This document shows positions 14,616-22,399 of a DNA stretch of 64,000 bases, in pieces. Location of the stretch: the IMG/VR virus record IMGVR_UViG_3300031576_000007, positions 47,990-111,989 of that record. One strand, written 5' to 3'. The notes under the pieces were generated by a model. That model saw only the letters and a program-made list of their open reading frames with translations, was not told the DNA's origin and did not search any database. Position numbers and translations under genes: made by a program. Positions within the stretch are counted from its first letter, which is position 1, and every line of letters starts with the position of its first letter. The DNA comes from a virus.

Positions 14616-14790
14616 GCAAGTAATAAGTGTTTCACAAGCATCTAAATTGTCTAATGACAAGTTAGTTGGTAAGAAAAAGAAGAGTACTAAAGATAAATAC
14701 CACACAAAAGCTCTTAAAGTAGTAAAGAAGGATAAAAGATTGAACAGCTTAAATAAACAGATAAAGAATAAAAATGCTAATCGCTCTTGA
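14608..14790 (+). CDS. Lysine-rich 60-aa protein with capsid-like N-terminus
   Basis: Residues 1-20 (MAEQVISVSQASKLSNDKLV) match residues 1-20 of the major capsid protein encoded at 51594-52964 at 12 of 20 positions, and most other positions are conservative. The remaining 40 residues are dominated by Lys, Asn and Ser, with no membrane segment, and look like a disordered nucleic-acid-binding tail. AAAGGAG precedes the ATG. The codons differ from those of the capsid gene, so it is not a recent DNA duplication. Function unknown; a capsid-associated DNA-binding protein is one possibility. Confidence 0.65.
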   Translation: MAEQVISVSQASKLSNDKLVGKKKKSTKDKYHTKALKVVKKDKRLNSLNKQIKNKNANRS

Positions 14791-15349
14791 TATCGATGGG
14801 GTAATTTTAGATTTCTTGGGCCATTTCCTGAAGATATACAACAACAGGAATGGTACGAGTCTTACTACAGATGATATAACTGACTTTTTGCCTTCTGGTA
14901 ATCTAGATGATTTAATAAAGAAAAAAGACTGGGATGAGAACTTCGATTTCTTTGTTGATAATGGGGGATTTTCTAGCCTACCAAGTTTTGAAGGTGCCAG
15001 GGTAGCTATAGAGAATATTATTAAAGCTGGTCATCACATAGTCTATATAACTGCTAGAGAACCAAAACTATCTGGACAGACTATTATATCATTTATATTA
15101 AATAATATCCCTCTTAAAAAGATATATTTCGCTCCTCATAGTAAAGAACAAGCACTAAAAGACCTTAATCCAGATATATTTGTTGATGATAGACTAAAAC
15201 ATTTAGAAGAGGCAGAAAGAGCTGGGGTTAGAAATATCTATGTTATGGATCAACCATATAATAAAAAACTGGAAGCTAAAAAATATACTCGTATCTATAA
15301 TTTAATCCAATTAGAAAGAGAAATTGCTCCAATTAAGGATGAAAAATGA
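14774..15349 (+). CDS. HAD-family 5'(3')-deoxyribonucleotidase-like phosphatase
   Basis: A 191-aa HAD hydrolase. Motif I is ALDIDGVILDF (Asp nucleophile and general acid at 6 and 8), motif II YITAREPK, motif IV DIFVDDRLKHL. The size and cap region match the NT5C deoxyribonucleotidases common in phages, which remove phosphate from (deoxy)nucleoside monophosphates. It overlaps both neighbours by 4-17 bases. Substrate is inferred. Confidence 0.8.
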   Translation: MLIALDIDGVILDFLGHFLKIYNNRNGTSLTTDDITDFLPSGNLDDLIKKKDWDENFDFFVDNGGFSSLPSFEGARVAIENIIKAGHHIVYITAREPKLSGQTIISFILNNIPLKKIYFAPHSKEQALKDLNPDIFVDDRLKHLEEAERAGVRNIYVMDQPYNKKLEAKKYTRIYNLIQLEREIAPIKDEK

Positions 15350-15729
15350 AAAAGACGACATTAGGAAAAGCTCTAATAAAGGCAGCCAAAGAAACTATAA
15401 AGCCCTCAAAAGAAGAAGTTAGTATCAGATATTTAGTGGTTTATACACCTAATTTCTGTGTGACTCCATTTAAAGTAGTTTATGATAGTTCAAAAAAAAA
15501 GAACTTCGCAATTAACTCTAAGATAGAACTTAATAGTAGTGAAGCTGCTTATAAGTATTATAGAGGCTTAAAAGACGAAGACAGTGAAATTCGTATATTT
15601 AGAGTCTTTAACTTAACTGATGAAGAGGTATTGAAATTTATGAATTGTTCAGCAGAAATGGCCGTTCCCAACTCAATGTATTGGAGCCGAACTAAGGGGT
15701 TGCGCCCTAAGAACCCCGAAGAACAGTGA
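15346..15729 (+). CDS. Hypothetical protein
   Basis: A 127-aa protein coupled to the phosphatase gene (ATGA). A basic N-terminal 30 residues precede a compact alpha/beta part (IRYLVVYTPNFCVTPFKVVY). No recognisable motif. Confidence 0.55.
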   Translation: MKKTTLGKALIKAAKETIKPSKEEVSIRYLVVYTPNFCVTPFKVVYDSSKKKNFAINSKIELNSSEAAYKYYRGLKDEDSEIRIFRVFNLTDEEVLKFMNCSAEMAVPNSMYWSRTKGLRPKNPEEQ

Positions 15730-15783
15730 ACTAAATTAAGAAGATAGTTGAAAACTTTGAGAAGAAAATACAAAGAGATAAAA

Positions 15784-16176
15784 ATGACTGAAGATACTAA
15801 AAAGAAAGAACCAAAGTTTAGACAGTACATGGTCTTAGAAGTTGTCCAGAGTTTTGATATAATATTTGCTAATGAGGACAAACGATTAAGAAAAGAACAT
15901 TTATTTGAAGGGTCTCACTTACTTATAACCAGAGGTTTTAAAGGTAATAAAGCTTATAAAAACTTTTATAGATATAACTTCTGTGAACTTTCACTAGAAC
16001 AGCTGGTACTCAATAATGTAGATTTTAAAAAGTATCCTATTTTTATAGCTTCTGAAAAAACATTAGAAAATCATACAACTATCCACGTAGCTAAAACTAT
16101 GGAAGTTGGCCTTATCCTTAATGACATAATTAAAAATAAAGTTACTGATTTAGTTTCAACCATCCATAAGAGCTAG
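15784..16176 (+). CDS. Hypothetical protein, last gene of the left arm
   Basis: A 130-aa protein from ATG 15784 (an in-frame TTG at 15748 is less likely). Mixed alpha/beta with RQYMVLEVVQSFDIIFANE near the start. Its last 35 bases overlap, tail to tail, the metallopeptidase-like gene on the other strand. No terminator hairpin is visible at the junction. Family not recognised. Confidence 0.55.
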   Translation: MTEDTKKKEPKFRQYMVLEVVQSFDIIFANEDKRLRKEHLFEGSHLLITRGFKGNKAYKNFYRYNFCELSLEQLVLNNVDFKKYPIFIASEKTLENHTTIHVAKTMEVGLILNDIIKNKVTDLVSTIHKS

Positions 16177-16480
16177 AGTGTAAAATACTCCTAGCATGTT
16201 CTTCTGTCATCCCAGACCCTTCCGTATAAGCTTCGAACTCCCATTTATATCTCCATGGATTCCAACCAAAAGGCAACGCGAACAAATAAAGAAATAAATA
16301 CTTAACTAATCCTACTTCTTGCTGTTGCTTAATATGAATCAATTCATGTTCTAAAATCTTAGAACTTGGTGGTCTTCCTTCTGGGAAGTAAATAGTATCC
16401 CCTATTGTTGTATAGTTATTACTAGCAAAACTTCCAGTAAGCTTCCAGGCCCAAGACTTTTTTCTTAATTGATAATTCAT
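16142..16480 (-). CDS. Small HExxH metallopeptidase-like protein
   Basis: A 112-aa protein with the zinc motif HELIHIKQQ (His45, Glu46, His49) and Glu83 in KWEFEAY, placed where a third ligand is expected. A hydrophobic stretch YLFLYLFALPFGW lies between them. This pattern is common in small phage and bacterial zincins of unknown substrate. It overlaps the lysozyme gene by 4 bases, so it may act with lysis, for example on envelope proteins or peptide cross-links, but this is inference. Confidence 0.65.
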   Translation of the reverse strand: MNYQLRKKSWAWKLTGSFASNNYTTIGDTIYFPEGRPPSSKILEHELIHIKQQQEVGLVKYLFLYLFALPFGWNPWRYKWEFEAYTEGSGMTEEHARSILHSSSYGWLKLNQ

Positions 16481-17037
16481 AAGTTAAACAAATCTCTTTC
16501 TTTGTTTCTTCTAATTGTTAGCCCCTTAAGAACTTTACCCCCCGCACGATCCCATCTTAATAACTGATCAGCTGCCCCGCTATAATCTCCTGCGTTCAAC
16601 ATTTTTAATAAAGTCGATGTTTTAAAATTACCTAAACCTACGTTATAAGAGAACACTACTAAAGATGAAAATTGGTTGCTAGTTAACGGCACTTTAACTG
16701 CTTTGCTAACCCCCTCTTCAAATACTCGTAAGTCTTTATACAATAATGCTTCAGCTTCTATTTCAGATATAACTTGTCCAGGGGTGACATCATCACCAGT
16801 ATGACCGTATCCAATTGTTAGTATACCAACTGTGTCTTTGTAAGCTTTCAATTCCAGTCCTTCTGAGTCCTTTAAGAGCTTCAGTCCTGCTGTATTGATA
16901 TGCTTCGCGTCATCAACAATTATAATTGGTTCAGGCTTTCTTTCGAAATGGAGAATCTTAGCCTCCTCCTGTTCTTTCGGGGGTTTCTTAGGGGCCATAG
17001 ATAAAAGATGTTGTAATAATGTGAGAAAAAATTTCAT
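16477..17037 (-). CDS. Endolysin, T4/P1-type lysozyme (GH24)
   Basis: A 186-aa lysozyme. The catalytic triad is Glu59 (DSEG), Asp68 (KDTVG) and Thr74 (LTIGYGHTG), with the same 9 and 15 residue spacing as T4 lysozyme (11-20-26). SYNVGLGNFKTSTLL and GLTIRRNKERDLF complete the fold. It cleaves peptidoglycan glycan chains at lysis. The first 17 residues are hydrophobic with a Lys (MKFFLTLLQHLLSMAPK), perhaps a weak export or membrane signal. Neighbours are a metallopeptidase-like gene and a membrane-anchored coiled coil. Confidence 0.93.
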   Translation of the reverse strand: MKFFLTLLQHLLSMAPKKPPKEQEEAKILHFERKPEPIIIVDDAKHINTAGLKLLKDSEGLELKAYKDTVGILTIGYGHTGDDVTPGQVISEIEAEALLYKDLRVFEEGVSKAVKVPLTSNQFSSLVVFSYNVGLGNFKTSTLLKMLNAGDYSGAADQLLRWDRAGGKVLKGLTIRRNKERDLFNL

Positions 17038-17041
17038 AGTA

Positions 17042-17281
17042 TTATCTTTCCGTTAATAATTTCAATAACAAATCATTTAACTTTTCCAAATTATCCTGTA
17101 ATCTCTCAAGATCAGATCTTATATCTTTTATTTGTACTTCTTGTACAGCTACCTTTTCCTCTAATTTAGGAAGATGACTTGGTTCACTTTCTTTCTTTGA
17201 CCCAGCTATCTTTAGGATAGATAGACATACGGTAGCAACTGAACCCACTAATGCTACAGCCATCGCCATAGTAAATTCCAT
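17042..17281 (-). CDS. Membrane-anchored coiled-coil protein in lysis group
   Basis: A 79-aa protein: membrane segment at about residues 5-24 (MAMAVALVGSVATVCLSIL), then charged coiled coil to the end. This fits a holin-like or inner spanin-like lysis protein next to the lysozyme. No two-helix holin is present here, so it may be the holin, but the evidence is position and topology only. Confidence 0.55.
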   Translation of the reverse strand: MEFTMAMAVALVGSVATVCLSILKIAGSKKESEPSHLPKLEEKVAVQEVQIKDIRSDLERLQDNLEKLNDLLLKLLTER

Positions 17282-17460
17282 TATCCCCTCGCTGGCTTCT
17301 TTAATTGTTCTATTTGTTTACATACATTATCTGGGCAGGAACCCAAATTACTTAATTTACTTCTTAATCTTTTTTGTAGATGTCTGCCATTAGTAGAATC
17401 TTTTTGTACAATATCCTCTATCTGACTTATCTGTTCTTCTAACTTCTTATAATTTATCAT
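17281..17460 (-). CDS. Small Cys-containing coiled protein
   Basis: A 59-aa protein. ATG 17460 follows the stop of the fibre-tip gene by 1 base, so it is preferred over ATG 17499. Helical, with two Cys in GSCPDNVCKQ. It abuts the membrane coiled-coil gene. Unknown function. Confidence 0.5.
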   Translation of the reverse strand: MINYKKLEEQISQIEDIVQKDSTNGRHLQKRLRSKLSNLGSCPDNVCKQIEQLKKPARG

Positions 17461-17461
17461 A

Positions 17462-18352
17462 TTATAATAGATACAGATTGTATCTAACCTTCCCACCATT
17501 GTTTGGAGAACCTGTATTCAAAGAAAAAGTAAGTTTATGCTGACCGGGGGTTAAAACTAGAGAGGTGATATCCAGAACTACACCAGTTGTGACAATGGTA
17601 TGGCCAGATGTGCCATCACCGAATTTAGCCAGGCTTGCCTGAGTCAATAAAATAGATGTTTTATCAATTCCATCTAAAGCTATTTTCATATCATCAAAGA
17701 ATTGTTTAGCAGAACCCGCAGTATGAAGAGAACCAACCCCAGGATTTAAACCTACGGTACCAGTTACACCAGAGGTTACTGAGTGGGCATGTAATGTAGA
17801 TCCAGAGTTAACATTTCCTGTCTGTCCTCCTTTATTTAAAGTACCAGTACCTGTCACACTTCCGCTTATACTTAAAGAAGTATTATTGATGAATCTTCCA
17901 TCACTTGATAGTGTTACTCCTTCATTGTTTGTATCTAAGCCATCGTCACTGGCAGTTGTATTTTCACTTATAACTAACCCATGTTTGTGTGAACTTGGGG
18001 AAACTTCTAAACTGTGCCCATGCCCGTGGTTTATATCAGTATTTGTCCCATGTTGGTGCCCATCTACGCTGATATTATTTGTACTCAAGGACCCAGAATC
18101 ATGATTATGTAACCCTATTTCTGTATAGAAGTTTTGATTGAATCGTTCACCAAATATATATAATTTTATCTCTTGTGGCAACTGCCCAAAGATATGAAAG
18201 TAAAGATTCTCTGGGTTGTTATTATCAATATCAGCAGAGCCAACATATGATAGCCCACTTACTATTAGTGTAGGTCTTGAGGTAGCAGGAACATCTATAT
18301 CCGTGCGCCTCTTTGAGAATTTCTTTTCTCCTGTCCCTCTTACTAGTCCCAT
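17462..18352 (-). CDS. Tail fibre tip with His-x-His metal-binding motifs
   Basis: A 296-aa Gly/Ser/Thr-rich fibrous protein. The middle carries a series of H-x-H units: HNHDSG, GHQHG, HGHGHS, HKHGL and HAHSV. In T4 gp37 such motifs bind iron along the receptor-binding needle. The C-terminal part (after residue 220) looks like a compact beta domain ending GGKVRYNLYLL. It is the last fibre gene before the lysis group, which suits a receptor-binding tip. Host receptor unknown. Confidence 0.7.
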   Translation of the reverse strand: MGLVRGTGEKKFSKRRTDIDVPATSRPTLIVSGLSYVGSADIDNNNPENLYFHIFGQLPQEIKLYIFGERFNQNFYTEIGLHNHDSGSLSTNNISVDGHQHGTNTDINHGHGHSLEVSPSSHKHGLVISENTTASDDGLDTNNEGVTLSSDGRFINNTSLSISGSVTGTGTLNKGGQTGNVNSGSTLHAHSVTSGVTGTVGLNPGVGSLHTAGSAKQFFDDMKIALDGIDKTSILLTQASLAKFGDGTSGHTIVTTGVVLDITSLVLTPGQHKLTFSLNTGSPNNGGKVRYNLYLL

Positions 18353-18361
18353 ATGTTCTCC

Positions 18362-21300
18362 TTAAATCTCGTAAACAGTTAATCTACAGTTTTCCACAAA
18401 TACAGTACCAGAATTGGTCTCAATATTGAAATCGTAAGTATGATTTCCAGCTGGTGGAACATCGAATTCTTTAAATATACTACATGGGAATGCAGTTGGG
18501 GCAACCATAGTGAACACTCCCATTGAAGTTCCTGCGTCTCTTCTGAATCTTAATCTAGTGCCAGCTCCTGAAGCAGATACATAGCCTTGTGAAGCCCCAG
18601 AGTTACCTGGTCTTAGAAATACTACTACTGGTCTGCCATGAGTTGTTATATTAACACTTAAATTGGTTACAACTCCTGTGCCACCAGAAGAGAAGGACCC
18701 CGAAGAACTACCAGTAATATGACTCGAAGCAGCTGCTAGTATAATATTAGCAGAAGCAGAATCGATAGCTCCTATACCTTGTATAGAACCGCCTAAAAAG
18801 TTAGTCAAACCTAAACTTGAAACTCTAAATCTAGGTGTTCCATTATAAAGAAATTCTACTTCTCCGCCGCTATTACCTGTAAAATCCCACTGATGAGCCC
18901 CTCTAACCAATCTAAAAGCTGGATTAGCACCTAGTAAAGTCTGTAGAGTAAGGGGCAAAGTACCGGCATTTAATAAACCACTACCAACTGTTACCCCGTC
19001 ATCAAGACTGTCTAGTTTTAAAGGAGAAGTTCCATTTATGAACCCAGTTACATTTAAATCTCCACCTACGTTTATATCACCAGTAGTGTTAACTTCACTT
19101 GGATTTAGAACGTCACTTTCCCCACCACTTCCGTCATGATCATGCCCAATAAATACACCACCCGTTGGGACAACTATTGGAGAAGTTACAAATATAACTC
19201 TAAATTTTAATTTATCCCCCGCAGATAGAGCGAAGTTAGTTGTAATGTGATTACTATCATTTTCTATATAATCATCCCCAACAAATAATTCTCTACTATC
19301 ACCGGCTACGGGTTTATAAGTTACAATTAGCTCATTTACCCCCGTTGTATAAACAAATGGTAATTCAAATACTGTCTGCCCCCCTATAGCGGTTAATACT
19401 GTATACCTAAAAGGACCGTCAGTTTCGAATCCAGTTTTATTGTAATACACCCCATAGTCAGTTAACTCAGAGTTAATCTGAGATAATCCTATCTGTATAA
19501 ATAGATTTGCTCCTGTTAACTGTGTATCAGATACAGAAATAGCATCTCTATCATCAGTTTTAAACCATGTTTTTCCATTATCGGAGGATACCCAAGCAAT
19601 AGGAGAAGGGTCATTCGTATTTACTACTGAAAGAAAATCTCTAACCGGAGTTCCAGCTAATTCACCAAATCCTGGGAGGGCGTACTGAACAAAATCAATT
19701 GTAGCTACATATTGTGATGTAGTTAGAAAGCTACCGAATAAGACCCGTGTATCTAAACTTAAATCTGTGAATTCATCATATGTGTGCATTTCTAGAAGTA
19801 CGTTGTCAACTAGAAGTTGAACGTTTTCATCTTTCACTTTTCTTAATTTAAGAGAATAAAATTTGTCATAATCCAAATTATGAAGTGGGCCAACATTGGT
19901 TCCTGATGCTGCATTAAACAAACCTACTTTCAGCTGACCAGCAACATCTCTTAAATAAATAGCTATTTCTTTGCTACCATCCTCAAATCTTACCCCTAAT
20001 CTATCAAGTGCAACAATCCCTACACTTGCCACTTTAATTCTTATTTCTACTTCTGCATCACCATGCCTTACAAATGCATCATCCCTTTTATAGAATATAC
20101 GATTTGTACTAATATTGTCAGTTATTACCAGATTTCCATCGGTTATTACTTCAGTTATACCACCACCACCGTCCGTCTTAACCCAAACTGGAGTAGCTAC
20201 ATCTGGAAGTGCATCTGCTTCATAAAATACACTTCCTTTTCTAAATAAATCTTTTGAATAGAAGATAGATGTATAAATATTAAATATAATATAATCAACA
20301 TCTACTGTTGCAGTTTCTGATCCATTAGTGCCCCAAGACACTCTCGAAACACCACCAGAACCAGTGACTATATCTTCATAAGGAAATGACCCTCTTAATA
20401 CTCCGTCAACATACCATTGAATAGTGGTATTTCCTATTTTTACTAATTCATACTGATGAAATATAGTGGTATCTAGTAAAAAACTTTGGAGGGTGGAAAC
20501 ACCACCATCTACTAATTTTACAGATGTAGTATCTATCACCAACCCGAATCTTTTCCCGCCGACTCCATCATGTAGTTCATATATAAATGGGTAAGTTCCA
20601 GACCCTGCCGTTAATCGGGCTCTAAACTTATGATGACTGTGGGTTAGCGGTGTAAGAGAAGATTCTGTTCTTTCATACCTTATAAGATCCCCTCCTGAAG
20701 AATCTATTAGTGTAACAATACCAGCAGAAGAGGAAGAAGTCTGTGTACCTATTTTAGTCCAAGGATTAATTGGATCTGATTCAGGAACCGTATTACCGAA
20801 GAAGTCTACAAATCTAGCATTGCTAGTAGCTCTAAATAATTTATTAAATGGTTCGAAAGTCAACGACTGAGTTTTAACAAAGTCTACATCGTCATCAACA
20901 TCAAATGTTTCAGCAAATACCTCATCCATCTCAACTTCAGTCAACATGTCTGTTAGATTGTCTCTAGAAAGATCTTTGGCTAATTCTGATCCGAATCCAC
21001 CAAGGAATCCTGTCTCACTATCACCAATAGAACCATTATGAGGAAAATGTACTCTCTGAGATCCTCTTTCAGCCATTATGTAAACATCTACATTACTAGG
21101 GACACTTGTCTTTGTAACTACTGTAGGAACAACAAAATAATCACTTATTGCAGACCTATTCAACAGAAAATAAGCTACGTCACCCTCATTTGTAAGGGTA
21201 ATTACCCCAGGGGCTATCCTAGCTTTTCCTGCTAGCCCAGGCACACTTATTACAAAGTCTGAGTTATTTGTTAATTGATTAGAAGTAGTACTCCAAGAAA

Positions 21301-22387
21301 CTAGACCACCTTCTCGCATACGAACATTTGGGTCAATGCCAAAAGTATTAATATTTGATACAGTCCTAGTATCAGTTATAGTACCAACATTTGGAGAGGT
21401 AAAAGTAAAGTCTGCAACTCGTAGAAATCTTTGGCCTTGTGGTATACTATTGCTGTCAGTAACATAGTGGTCTCGTTTAATAAGCCTAAAGGGAACCCCT
21501 AGAGTTATTACTGGAAGATTTGCTCTCGGATCTACAGATGCAACTTTTACTTCTCTATCTATCCTCATTTGAACGTGGTTACCACCATCGCTAGTGCTTA
21601 TGCTTGTTATAACAAATATATTTCCATCTGAGTCTACAAGTTTTCCAAATACATAATCTGCTGAGTCATTCGCAAATGGTAGTTTAAAAGATAAGTTGTT
21701 GAATACTACCGTGCGGTCAGCTCCATTTATATCTGGAGTAACATCCGTAGCACTCTGTATATCCCCACTTCCAATTGAAGGAGTAATAATAATTTCATTT
21801 ACTAAGTTATTTATACCAGCTAAAGGGAATGTAGGAGAAGAGGTTAGATCAACTGTTTCAATAACATGAACTTTATAAATTAATCGAAGTTTATGCTCAG
21901 TGCCTTCACCTACGTTTACTCCTTCAAGAAACGGATCTACAGCTCCTGATGATCCTGCTTCTCTCACTAGTTCTTCTTCAGCTTCTATAACAACAGAATA
22001 GTTATCATTAGCGACTGAGGGTGGAAATATTAATTTTTTTCCTCCGGAATCAATAGTAGTAGAAGAGAGATCAAACTGAGAGGTATCAGTGTTTGTTGGA
22101 ACTATACCAACAACAACCAGAGGATCTGTACCAGATTTAAGTATGAATGGTACTCCGTCAAGCCACGCTTCTCCTGGCCTTAAAACAATAGAATTAGATG
22201 AGGGTTTTTCAACTTTCCATGCTGGTCCTACACATATATCTCCATATGTATTCTTTATATACTCTCGGAGTTGCTCGAATGATTCCAACTGGAGATCAGT
22301 TGCTTCAGCAGCAAGTAGGTATTTACCTTCTCTAAATTTACTCCTATAATATCTAAGAGATCTAAACGTATTTGTAGGTAGAGCCAT
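18362..22387 (-). CDS. Large tail fibre / baseplate-attached fibre protein
   Basis: A 1341-aa structural protein. N-terminal 350 residues look like an attachment region (RPGEAWLDGVPFIL resembles domains that join fibres to the baseplate). The middle has two LamG/concanavalin-like beta-sandwiches, recognisable by IQWYVDGVLRGSF and VQLLVDNVLLEMHTYDEF. A Gly/Ser-rich shaft and a final beta domain follow. LamG-like domains often bind glycans, which suggests a role in cell-surface recognition. Directly upstream of the HxH tip gene, spacing 9 bases. Confidence 0.7.
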   Translation of the reverse strand: MALPTNTFRSLRYYRSKFREGKYLLAAEATDLQLESFEQLREYIKNTYGDICVGPAWKVEKPSSNSIVLRPGEAWLDGVPFILKSGTDPLVVVGIVPTNTDTSQFDLSSTTIDSGGKKLIFPPSVANDNYSVVIEAEEELVREAGSSGAVDPFLEGVNVGEGTEHKLRLIYKVHVIETVDLTSSPTFPLAGINNLVNEIIITPSIGSGDIQSATDVTPDINGADRTVVFNNLSFKLPFANDSADYVFGKLVDSDGNIFVITSISTSDGGNHVQMRIDREVKVASVDPRANLPVITLGVPFRLIKRDHYVTDSNSIPQGQRFLRVADFTFTSPNVGTITDTRTVSNINTFGIDPNVRMREGGLVSWSTTSNQLTNNSDFVISVPGLAGKARIAPGVITLTNEGDVAYFLLNRSAISDYFVVPTVVTKTSVPSNVDVYIMAERGSQRVHFPHNGSIGDSETGFLGGFGSELAKDLSRDNLTDMLTEVEMDEVFAETFDVDDDVDFVKTQSLTFEPFNKLFRATSNARFVDFFGNTVPESDPINPWTKIGTQTSSSSAGIVTLIDSSGGDLIRYERTESSLTPLTHSHHKFRARLTAGSGTYPFIYELHDGVGGKRFGLVIDTTSVKLVDGGVSTLQSFLLDTTIFHQYELVKIGNTTIQWYVDGVLRGSFPYEDIVTGSGGVSRVSWGTNGSETATVDVDYIIFNIYTSIFYSKDLFRKGSVFYEADALPDVATPVWVKTDGGGGITEVITDGNLVITDNISTNRIFYKRDDAFVRHGDAEVEIRIKVASVGIVALDRLGVRFEDGSKEIAIYLRDVAGQLKVGLFNAASGTNVGPLHNLDYDKFYSLKLRKVKDENVQLLVDNVLLEMHTYDEFTDLSLDTRVLFGSFLTTSQYVATIDFVQYALPGFGELAGTPVRDFLSVVNTNDPSPIAWVSSDNGKTWFKTDDRDAISVSDTQLTGANLFIQIGLSQINSELTDYGVYYNKTGFETDGPFRYTVLTAIGGQTVFELPFVYTTGVNELIVTYKPVAGDSRELFVGDDYIENDSNHITTNFALSAGDKLKFRVIFVTSPIVVPTGGVFIGHDHDGSGGESDVLNPSEVNTTGDINVGGDLNVTGFINGTSPLKLDSLDDGVTVGSGLLNAGTLPLTLQTLLGANPAFRLVRGAHQWDFTGNSGGEVEFLYNGTPRFRVSSLGLTNFLGGSIQGIGAIDSASANIILAAASSHITGSSSGSFSSGGTGVVTNLSVNITTHGRPVVVFLRPGNSGASQGYVSASGAGTRLRFRRDAGTSMGVFTMVAPTAFPCSIFKEFDVPPAGNHTYDFNIETNSGTVFVENCRLTVYEI

Positions 22388-22399
22388 TCTATTCTCCTA

